A stretch of 64,000 bases of DNA from Diploscapter coronatus (Eukaryota; Nematoda; Chromadorea; Rhabditida; Rhabditidae): assembly GCA_964036155.1 (NCBI GenBank), contig OZ038422.1, forward strand, positions 60,163,201 to 60,227,200, given 5' to 3'. Shown piece by piece: positions 1 through 10,400 of the stretch (position 1 is its first letter; every line of letters starts with the position of its first letter). Made by a program: the position numbers and the translations under genes. The notes below the pieces were generated by a model that made no database searches, had not been told where the DNA came from, and saw nothing but the letters and a program-made list of their open reading frames with translations.

Positions 1-596
1 ATACGAGATTTTAAGAAGTTTTGAAAAATGACCTTTTCCAAACGATCCGTAGACCGCATCCGTCAAATCATCGACGCTTTTGCAGTCCTCTTCTTTGAAG
101 TCGTTGCCGAAGTAGATGTTGAACAGCACGTATTCCTTGGATTTGCGTCCAACCAGAGCGCATTCGAGATCGACTCGGACAAATTCCTAGAAACAATTTC
201 TTTTTCGAAATTAGCATAATTACAGTACCCTAAAAATATATTATTTCTTCTTCCCTAACTATTGTCCTGCGCAAAATATTCTACTTTCCCAAACGGTACA
301 ATAACCCTACCGTATTCTTCTCCAGATTTGTGACGCACCTCCAGAATCGCGCGTAGAAGAACCTCATTGCCGGACCGACCTCCAAATGACGTCTCACTGC
401 TCCTCCCTAAAGTGACTGTATTTTCAGGCATTTGAAACAAATCTGGTACGGGGAAGAACCCGTACCAGATTAATTTCATGGTACGGTAAAAGATCCGTAC
501 CAGATTGTTATTGGTGTGCAGCAGGCGAGCGGCGCTTCGGTGATCCAACCGATCGAAAACGCACAGCAGCAGCTCCTTTGGGATCGCTTTCAGCAT
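1..596 (-). CDS. F-box-like protein, 5' part (runs off left edge)
   Basis: Three exons in transcription order: 596-501, 406-311 and 186 to about 37, where the model reaches the window edge region. The first 32 residues read MLKAIPKELLLCVFDRL followed by an HRSAARLLHTNNNL segment, the short helical pattern of an F-box that would dock a substrate adaptor to Skp1 in an SCF ubiquitin ligase. Both internal junctions are phase 0 and use GT-AG. The later exons (GGAVRRHLEVGPAMRFF..., then EFVRVDLECALVGRKSKEYV...) match no domain I recognise, as is usual for nematode F-box genes. A splice acceptor (gagtag) lies two bases before the ATG. The call rests mainly on the N-terminus. An unspliced ORF over exons 1-2 is the alternative, but it would have to translate through the inverted repeats. 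Confidence 0.5.
440..506. repeat. Nested inverted repeats inside the F-box gene intron
   Basis: The 12-13 base word AATCTGGTACGG(G) occurs at 440-452 and its complement at 459-471. A shorter pair, GGTACGG and CCGTACC, lies at 480-486 and 495-501, the last followed by AGATT. Two stems can therefore form. The rightmost copy spans the predicted splice donor of exon 1, so the donor sequence is itself one repeat arm. Confidence 0.7.
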
Positions 597-1269
597 TTCT
601 ACTCTGGTTTAAAACATGAACTCAGAAAAAGCACAAAATCAGGGATAGACGAAATTTGGAGTAAATTTAAAGAGAAAGATATTTCGTTCAGCCCTATCAA
701 GGGAATCCACGAAGGATGACAGATCAATGTGCAAAACAATTAGCAAAGTGGCCAAAATAGGCAAATAAGAAAAAAAAAACCACTGCAAAACACTGTAAGT
801 CGATAATAATGACAATTACGAAAAGATACCACGTCACCACGTATTTAGACACAAGAGGGAAAAGAAAAAAGTAGGGGGCGGGGGCTTGATGTTTCTTCGT
901 AAAAAAAGACGCGGTGACGTGGTATCTTTTCGAGGTTGCCATAATAATCGACAAACATGAACACGACAAAGTTCAAGTGCGTAAAAATCTAGGCTCTATT
1001 CGATTTGTTGTTAATGATGACCACCATCCTATTAAAATAGTTCTAAGAATAAGATATTTCTTCTAAAAACAAAGAAAAATGAATAAATCCCAGGTTTATC
1101 CGTATTTCAATCAACTCTTGGCAAAATTTCGACAGTTTTAAGGCACTAGATTGTAAAATATCACTTGAAAAATGGAAACAAGCTATCTTTCTGAAAAAAG
1201 ATATAAAGATCAAGAAATAAATGATGCATTTATCAAATGTGTTCGGTTTTACCGTAATGCCTTGTCCAA
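597..1269. other. Intergenic: F-box gene start to tpk-1 stop
   Basis: No convincing coding exon on either strand. The only structure seen is the hairpin element at 799-952; the rest is AT-rich. It should hold the F-box gene promoter and the tpk-1 3' UTR. Confidence 0.5.
799..952. mobile_element. MITE-like terminal inverted repeat element, 154 bp
   Basis: About 42-base inverted ends (801-842 and 909-950) agree at most positions around the shared core AAAAGATACCACGTCACC. They extend into GTCGAT...ATCGAC at the outer edges. The internal 66 bases are unrelated G/A-rich sequence with no ORF. The shape is that of a non-autonomous DNA transposon. Confidence 0.7.
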
Positions 1270-2637
1270 TTACAGTATGCTTTCTTTGAGCTCCAGTGTG
1301 ATGAGCAATGGCGCAGTGGATTTGATGCTGATTTTGTCGGATGTCAATTCGTTTGAAGAGCTTACAAGGCCTCCAAACTCGAGTATGGTATTTTCTAGAG
1401 GAACTACTTTTACAAAGTTTTCATTTGTAATGTTTGAATTCTTTTCGACAAATATTTATGATTTTCTCACCAACATCCCACTTCAGTCCTTTGGTCGTTG
1501 CCATCGTTTTCCTTTGACAAATCGGTATGATCCCGGCGACATTTGTTAGGAAAGACCGATCTACTTCGATTTGGCTTTCACCCTGAAAAAATCAAATAAC
1601 AAAAAGATTAAAAAAAATAAATAAATAAAAAGAATTTAAGTAAAAAATACCTCGCCAACAACGAAGGCAATATTGACCCCGTCGAGCACGAAAACTTGGA
1701 ATCCAAAATTCTCTCGAGCCTTCAGCAGGGTGTTCACGGTTTGCATGACGTGGTCGAATCGACCCTGAAAATGAAAGTTTTTTTTTGTAAAGGATGAATT
1801 TAAAAAAATAATTCTATAAAAAAAAAACCTGCAACCCTCCCAAAATGACGACCCTCTTTACGGGATTTTCTGCATCGATCGCCATGAGGTGAATGGCCTT
1901 GTACAGATCGTTGTGGTCCTGGTCGGGGGTGTGGACGACTCTGAAAATTGTGATTTTGCTAAAACTTGAAAAGTGCCCACTTGCAAATATTCTCCCACTC
2001 CTTAAGTTTTTCCGCATTCACTGAGTCGAAATCTCCACTGATCACATGAGGTGCTTGGAGGTGGTCTTGTCTGGAAAATTACAGTAACCCAAAAAGAACC
2101 AATAAAGTCCAAGTGTTCAGGTTTCTGCTCAAAAATTTCGAATTTAAACAAGAAGATCAGGTTGAAAATTTCAAGAAAAGTATCCCTTTTAGGGAGAGAA
2201 TTTGTTGATTTAAACAAATTTTTTCACCTCACCTTTTCATGATGACATTCGCCGCTCCGTCGGTTAAATACCGCATTCTGGCTTCGTTCCAAAGCTGCCT
2301 CCATTTGGCCGTCTCTCCCGTCATCGGACCGTTCAGCCAAATGCATGCGGATTCTCCTTCAATGTTTTTTTTTCTTTTCAAACTCAGCCTCCCATTTTTA
2401 ACAAAGTCAGCAATTCAAAATTAAAGAAAAAAAACCTGTTCTTGCTTGAATGACTAGAAAATATATTTTTTAATTAACCTTACAACATAATTACTAATTT
2501 CACGCATTGAACTTACAGTGGGTTTGTGCAAATGACAATTTCGTGATTTTTATTTTTTTAAGTTGTACCTGAATTCGAAAAAATCTCCGTCGGCCGCCAT
2601 ATTGAAGTTGCCATTCTTCCGGGTCGATTTCGGGCAT
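1270..2637 (-). CDS. tpk-1: Thiamine pyrophosphokinase
   Basis: Transfers pyrophosphate from ATP to thiamine to make the cofactor thiamine diphosphate, normally in the cytosol. Well supported exons in transcription order: 2356-2233, 2070-1981, 1940-1829, 1764-1651, 1582-1471 and 1394-1270; all junction phases agree. Family landmarks in order: ACIWLNGP and LTDGAANVI in the first of these exons, VISGDFDSV (the GDFDS catalytic loop), DQDHNDL, VVILGGL then GRFDHVMQTVNTLL, and a C-terminal beta-sandwich with TTKGLKWDV and EFGGLVSSSNEL. The extreme N-terminus is unresolved. An ATG at 2637, 14 bases after a tttttcag acceptor, opens an exon to 2569, and a possible 18-base microexon lies near 2440, but their phases do not join cleanly to 2356. 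Its position downstream of unc-32 on the same strand matches the C. elegans arrangement as I recall it. Confidence 0.9.
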
Positions 2638-3750
2638 GGACCTTAAAATCTGAAAAATCAAGCATTTTCCGAGATTTTGCAATTTACCAAATAAACTCCT
2701 CGGATATTTTATCGCGACTTTACGCTGATTTTCATTCACTTTGAACCTAAACTTCTGGTTCACAAATAGGGTGATTTATTCGAAAATTCAAAAGATGGCG
2801 ATTTTACGAATTCAGACTTTGAAATGACGAGAAAATCTGGAATAACACGAAGAATGAAATGGATAGGGAAAGATTGGGCGGATTTTTGAAGCGAAAAACG
2901 ATCAAAAATTTGAAAAACTACCACTCGAAAATGTGTGGTTTTGGTGGGATTCAGAAAAATTTAGGACTTAATAAAGCTCTATAAAACTCCCAATAAAATT
3001 GTTCTAGAAGAACTAAAACAACACCGAGGCTTTCTGGAAATTATAAGAAAAGGAGAGATAAAATTCGAAAATGCTCTGAAAAGCAGGATAAAACAATGAA
3101 TAAATTATACCATTTTGGACGAAAATGATAAAAACTAGCCTGTCTTCTAAAACCTTCACTTTATATTGTGTAGAGAATAAATATGCTAACTCCTGGAAAG
3201 GAAATAAATTAGAGAAATGGCAAAATGACTTGAAAATCCGAATTAAATCTTATTTGATCGCAAAAAATGACCGAAATTCGGATTTTCCGGCAAAATCAAT
3301 ACAAATTTTGCCTGGGTTGTACAATATACGAAATACATGGCTCTAGAATAGGATAAAATACAATTACGTAAACTTAATATAAAAGTAGACTTCTGGAAAG
3401 CTCAGAACAAATTTTCTACAAATACTAACTTTCCAAAGCCCCAAAATATTCGACTATCCATTAAGTTTTTGAAATAAAAATTACGTTTTTTGACTTCTAC
3501 GATATTTTCACTATGTCCTAAAATGGGATGAAGAAAAGACGCATGCGAATATCGAATTTCAACAACCTATTGGATGAGCCAAGATAAATAAATAACTCTG
3601 ATTTTACACAGCCAACCTTGTCCTTCAAAATACGATTTTATTCGTGAATTTGTTCAGCTCAAATGAGATGTGCGGATCAGAATTGTTCTGGGAAAACGCG
3701 GAACTTGCGGATCATTCCAGAACAGGGCTCAATCGAGTTGTTTTCGTCCA
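2638..3750. other. Intergenic: unc-32 stop to tpk-1 start
   Basis: About 1.1 kb of AT-rich sequence without a supportable exon. Both flanking genes are on the minus strand, so it should hold the unc-32 3' UTR and the tpk-1 promoter. The splice acceptor just before the tpk-1 ATG suggests trans-splicing, but I see no U-rich SL2-type element that would argue for an operon. Confidence 0.5.
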
Positions 3751-6700
3751 TTAGAGCTGCTCCTCGAGCGCTCGCTCCTCTTCCAGAATCTTTTCGAATG
3801 AAAATGGCGCGAACGGGTAGCCCTCGCCGCGATAGAACTTCGACTGGAACTCGACCCTGGAAAAATTATTTTTGTATTTCATCAAAAAATCGATTTTTCT
3901 TGAAAAATTCAAGCAAATCGAAGATTTAAAAAAAAAAATCGAACCAATGCAATCGGAGCGCGTGAAGGAACGCGGAGAGACCCTCCATGAGAACGAGAAT
4001 GAAGACGGACAGGAAGCCGAAAATGAAGAACAACACATACGTCACGATTGCACCCATGTAACCCTCCACTCTGGAAGAAAATAAATAAATTACAAAAATC
4101 AATAACTTTTATAGAACATTCAAAAATGACTATTTGCATGTTTTCTGGAATAATCAAGTCCAAACTCTTCTAATGAACTTTGAAAGAAGATTAAATTTCT
4201 GATGTTCTAGAAAAAACCGATTAAATTAAAATTTAGCTATGATGTTTTAGAAAAAAAAAGAAATCTAATTTCTTAACTCACCTGAACGCATGTGCGAATA
4301 CCATTTTCCATAAGACTTCTGAGAGCTCTGTAAGGAAAATCGTTATGCTTAAAGAATTGGTCCTAAATAGCACAGATGAAAAGATAGTCCATCTTTCATT
4401 ATCAGAATTTTTTGCTCAATATTAGCATAGGAATCTCTTGTTCGTTTTTCTTCTAAAAGGCAAAACTCTTACGAGCATGAGCCAGAGAGAGCGCCCACAA
4501 TCGGAGGTAGGACGCGGTGTGTGAAACGCAACCGAGCACGAACTCGATCGTATGAATGGCTTGGTATACCATTATATCGCCCATGTTGAACTGAAAAAAC
4601 AATATTTAGGATTTTTGTTCTTTTTCCCTGAAATTTAAATAAATTCAAATTGGTTACCATCCTATTGTTTCGAGGAAAAATATCCGGATTTTAAAGAAAT
4701 TCAAGTTTTTTTTTCGAAATTATTTAAAATACTTCCAACTCCATTTTTCTATGATAAGAAAGTGAATTTGATGAAAGTTCGAATTTTTTTAAAAGAATAA
4801 CCCTACCGGTCCATCGCCATGTCCGTGTCCACCGTCGTGCGATTTGGGTTGGTGGTTTTGGGTTTGTTCATCCGTATGGACGACCTCGGCCTCGTCGCCG
4901 TTCATGTCCGCACGAACGCTCTAAAATTTTTTTTTAAATAGGCCCCTTTTAATTTTTTCCAAATCACCACCTTCACACATAAAAGCTAGTAATCAAAAAT
5001 AAATTTTCACAAAAATCATTTGTAATTAAGACTAATAAAGTTATCCTTGATTACAGCATGATATGCAAGATTACAACGGAGTGTGGAAATTAGAAAAGCT
5101 GGACTTCACACCAACATAACACTTACAAGACATGCGAAAAAACACTTGGAGTTGCGAAATACCTTATAGGAAAAAGACACGAATTTTTGTTTAACTTTTA
5201 GACGCTTTTAAAAAATCAAATTAAAAAACGTCAGTCTATTTTTCAAGAAAATAGAAAAGTCCGTTTTTCTCAAACAAATCAAACCTGCTGTTGTCGAATT
5301 AGCTGGTATTTGGCTGCCCTTTTGTGGCGCAAAATCTCGAGACCGGGCTTGACGAAAAACATCACTGGGACACTCATCAGCGCAACCACAAACAGCACTG
5401 TTTCTACGTACCTCTGGAAATGAACGACAAAAATAAGGAGGGGCTTTTGTAAAGTGTTGGAAGAAAATAAAATGTCGATTTTTTCAAAATAGTTCAGCAA
5501 GTCGCGCTGGAAGTAAATTAGACGTTGATTTTTCCCAATTTGTATTTCGCACTCCCTATAATATTTGTCAGTGCAATTTATAACCAAGAAGCTTTCACCA
5601 ACCATCACCAAATCAAGATACCCGTGTGTTAGTGCCAAAATTTCTGTGAGGCGTGAACTTTGTTATCAGCAGTTTTCGTGAACAGAAAAATAACGTTAAA
5701 ATATCCCATTTTGACGTCTTTCTAATGGGTGTTTCACCACAACAATCAAATGCAAGCCACCAATTCCCATTTCAAGCAACTAATTCACAGCACGACATCA
5801 AAAAACCACTTGCGCCAACCCTGGGTGCAATTCTGCTCACCAATTGCCTATGTCCCGAGGCGAGTCTTTCTTTTTCCTCTTTCCAGAGAATGTACGGTTT
5901 GGCGAATAGCATGACTGGTACACACGCTATTGCCACCAGTACAAACAGGGGTTCGAAGAAGGACTTAAAATTTTTGGTAATTAAAAAAAAATCATAAAAA
6001 GAGGCTATTCAATTTCCGCAACTTCGCTTTGCACGATTTGGAAAATATCAAGTTTAAAAAAATTAAATAAAACCATTCAAAATGATAATAAATTTCTGTT
6101 TGTTTGGGTAATCTAGTAAATTAGATCAGTTTTAAAAACTACAAAATATCTTTGTAGTGAAACAGTAAAAAAACTAAAAATCCATATTGCGCGCAAATTT
6201 AACTTTAAAAAATCAATGAACGAAAATGCTCGTACCTGTCCGGGATACCAGAAATTCAGATAGCACTGTGGAAGGGTTTTGCCTTGTTCATCCACAAATC
6301 CAGATGGACGCGATTTCATCATGAACATGTTTATAAGGCCTGAAAAAAAAATTTTTTTTTCAAATTTCGCAACTTTCAGATAATAAATCTTTTCCAAAAA
6401 TGATGCATTTTCCTAATTTATAAAATTTAAAACAAACCAATCAACAAAGACGGTGCACAGCTCGCTCCAGGATAGGTATAGCCCAACACGGAACCGCCCT
6501 GAAGATCAGTGAATTTTTATCGATCTATTGATTTGTTTCTTTTTTCTAAATTTTACCTCCCACGAAAAGAATAGCCATTTGACGATGATCTCCAGACAGA
6601 GGTAGATGAAAATGCATGAGAGGAAGAGCATTTGCGGGATGAACATGAACTTGATGTCCAGATCCGATTTGAAGTATCTGGAAAATTTAATCTTTTTTCT

Positions 6701-7409
6701 TCAAAAACTTCAAGAAAATCGATTTTTATTAAAAAAAAAACTTACTTATGATTGTAAAAGCTGAGAATCAATCCAAACGTCATTTGGGCGATTCCGAGCA
6801 GGACGGACATTTTCATCTTCATCGAGTTCAGGAAGGTCAGCTTGTTCGTCTCCGCCAGATTCCACACCGGGTCCACGCCGATCGGGTAGGGAGAGCCCTG
6901 GAAAATAAATATTTTATTCAGTACATTTTACCTATGCTTCAAATAATTCCTATCTTCTTATAATTTCTTTCTTATTTGATGCGTCTCCAACGTATGCATT
7001 TTTTCTTAAAAATAATAAGAATGTTTCGCATTTTGCACAAAAATGGTAGTTTTGATTAAAAAAAGATGTCCAGATCACAAATCTAAAGGAGTACAAAACC
7101 TATTGCAAATTTCAGAATCTTCAAAAATCCGTTTTTCACATGGATTCGAGGGATTTGCTAATTTGTGGAAATCTAAATCATATTGTAGCATATTATTAAA
7201 GTTTTCACCAAATAAGCGACTTCCGGGTTCATCATGAGGACTTTTTCGGGGGGCCAGTTCTCCAGATCATCGTGGTTGAACTCGTTCACCCAGCTCGAGT
7301 CGAACAAGGCTAGCGACTGAAAAAGAAAGAAATTTTTAAAAGTCACTTTAAAGATATAATAAAACAACCCTTTCCCTAGAAATTCAAAGTATCAATATAA
7401 AAATCAAAC

Positions 7410-7447
<38 letters not shown>

Positions 7448-10400
7448 AGCGAAAATGTCATTGTAGAGGAATCCGGTGTAGATCGAGAACGCCCCCATCA
7501 AGAAGATGACGTAACGGCCGCCGAAGAACGTTTGGAAGATCTGAAAATATTTAAATTAAACTCATGATTTCGCAAAACTTTCAATGCCAGCATCATAGAA
7601 GAAAAGATAAGAAGTGCAGAAGCTGGAAAAAAGAAAAGAATATGCCAGAAAAGGAAAGAATTTGATAATCTTTCTTATTCTTAGACTGACATAAAGATGC
7701 TGTATTTTGAAAATTTGTAAAATTGCTGACCTCATCCTTAATCCTCGCTGCCTCGAGTTGTTTCTCCTTGAGAATAAAGAATAGCGCGGCAGCCAGCATG
7801 ATCATTCCGTGACCCATGTCGCCGAACATTACCGCGAACAGGAAGGGGAACGAGATCATCGTGTAGGGGGCTGGAAGTTTTCAAAATGTTTTTAATAACC
7901 AATACTTTACATTCATTTTTTTCAAGGAAGTAATGAATCTTGATTTTTTAAAATTAAAAACGATACATTTAGCATCTTTTAGCGATTATATTAAACCTGA
8001 TCTCTCATTTTAAAAATCAAGAAATTTGAGATTTTTCGAAAAAAAAAAGATAGAATTTTAACAAACCTGGATTGATCTCCCTATAAGTCGCCACACCGTA
8101 CGCATCCACAATATTCTGGAACCCTTTCGTGAATTTGTTGGTCTTGTTGTAGGTGGGCGGCGCCTCGTGGGTGTCCATTTTGTTGAGAATGGACGGCACC
8201 TGGCTGCCGGACTCTTCCTAAAGTTTCATTTTTCCTTCAGTTTTTGTTTCTCTTCAGAATTTCAAAAATTGATTTTTTACAGAAATGAGAAAAATGACAT
8301 TTGGTCTGTTTTTAGTTATTTGCAAAAAATCTCACCGTGCCCCTCCTCAGAGCCATTTTGATTCTTTCCAGTTCCGCCACGGGACACCAAACTTCAGCTA
8401 TCAGGCATTTCTGGAAAAAAGTGAAAATCTTAAAAATTGATTTTTTCCAATGTTACCTGCGTGACATCGATGTTGAAGAGGTTGAGGGTGTGGTAGATGG
8501 ACTTGATTTTTCGAACCTTCGTCAACCACATGCGGAGGTTTTTTGAGGCCGCTACCTGAAAACTATGTGTTATCTTCCATTTCTTCAAAGCCATTTTCCA
8601 CTGCTTTAAAAAAAATGAAAAACAGGGCTTAAAATTTTTAACACTGGCATGTCAGACATAACGGCGAGAAGGAGGTGAGAAAAACACTCCCTTTTTCTCG
8701 TTGCCTGCCACCGCGATTTTTCATGCTATTTCTCCTCTCTTCTCGCTGTCATGTATTAACAGGACTGTGTTCGAAACTTTAAGGTCTGGTGAGGAAGTTC
8801 AAAATTTGCCCCAAATGAAACAAAATGAGGGTAAATATTAGAAAAAGCTATTTCTCCTCACCAAAACCCTGTGCTTATGGTCCTGGGTCTGTCCGAGGAC
8901 GGTCTTCAAATCCTCGATCCGCGTCATCACGCCGATGCTCATTTCTCGTCGCTCCTGGGGCGTGTCGGGACAGGGGTACAGGGTCGCTCGGAAGCTAAAA
9001 TTGCGAATTTATCAAGTTCACCCTCTACAATTTTTTGAACTTATACATTTTACCCAAGTTGCTCGTTAAATATTCAGATTTTATAGGCTTCAATTTCTTT
9101 TGTAAAGTAGGAATTTGACAAATTTAATTTCTCTTTCTAAAAATGTACTCTTTCTTCAAATTTGATCAAGCTCACCCCTCACAGATCTTCTTGACTTTGA
9201 TCTTGAGTTGGTCGCCCTGGAAGAAGATGATGAACACGGTCTTGTTCACTGGTTCTCCCTGAAAATTTTAAAATCACCATTTTTCGAAAATTGATCATTT
9301 TTTGACAAAGTTGCAACAATACAGGAAATTAACTTTTTTTCAACAATGTCAAAATTTTCCTTTCAAGGCTAACTTTTTCAATCCAATTTACAGTAATCCT
9401 CAAAAGTTTGAAAAAAAAAACCTACCGTAACTGTATCATTGAGTACGTCATCGATGTCGGACGTCTTCAGGAACACGTTTCCCCTGCATGCTCTCCACAG
9501 CAGCTTCTCGAACGCCGGCAATCGCTCCCTTTGAATCACTCCGGCCACGAAACTGAAAATCTCATGTTTCAGCCCTGCCTCCTTTTTCAAAAGGATACCC
9601 CTTTTTTAAATAGAGACGAGACAAAAAATTCTAAGCAGCCAACATCACAATATAAATCACTATAGAAAAGATAAGGCACGACACGATATAAAACGACTTT
9701 AGAAAAAGGGATGAAAAACACTACAGGATTAGAAATTAAAAATGAACCAACTGATAAAAGTTCCCTAATCAATTGAAATTCTCCTTATCACGGATAGAAC
9801 AAACCTTTCACTGATAAGAATCTTCCTATCACTAATTTCTTATCAGCGAAAAATGCTGTTATCACTAACTTTATCAGCTGATATGTTCTCGTATCAATCC
9901 TTGATCTGTTCATGAGTTACCTGACTTGATGCCTAAACAGCGCTCCCTCGTTGCCTTGTGGAAAGTGTCTGAGTCCGTCGTCATCAACAATCGGGGCTGA
10001 TTCAGCGCCATGCGCTCCCAGCAGATCCTCGTTCTAATCAAACAAACACGAATAAATTTACAACCATTTTTCAAACTGATTTTTGATTGACTGAAATTTT
10101 GCATAGATTTTCAAAAATCCCAAATCCATCAATCTTAGATTTTATCTTGATATAGGGAAGAGTTTAGGTAGTTATTTTTTTCTTATAAATGTCAGCAAAC
10201 AATTGGGGACCAAGTTGATCTTCATGAAATTTATAGGTCCCTTGAAAAGTCTTCCCTAGATCTAAATAACTTTAACTTTGAAATTTTTCACGACCACTAA
10301 ATAATAGGCTATTTTTCGCAAGTCTCACTTTTTAAATGTTCGCTCTTGTGCTAATTTTAGATTTTTGGTAACGCAGTCGATTTTCGTCTTTGTGGCTGAG

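Noticed and set aside
7415..7443. A run of about 25 As next to an unc-32 exon
   Set aside because: In the transcript this is a poly-U tract right after a donor; intronic homopolymers are common in this window and its length may be unreliable.
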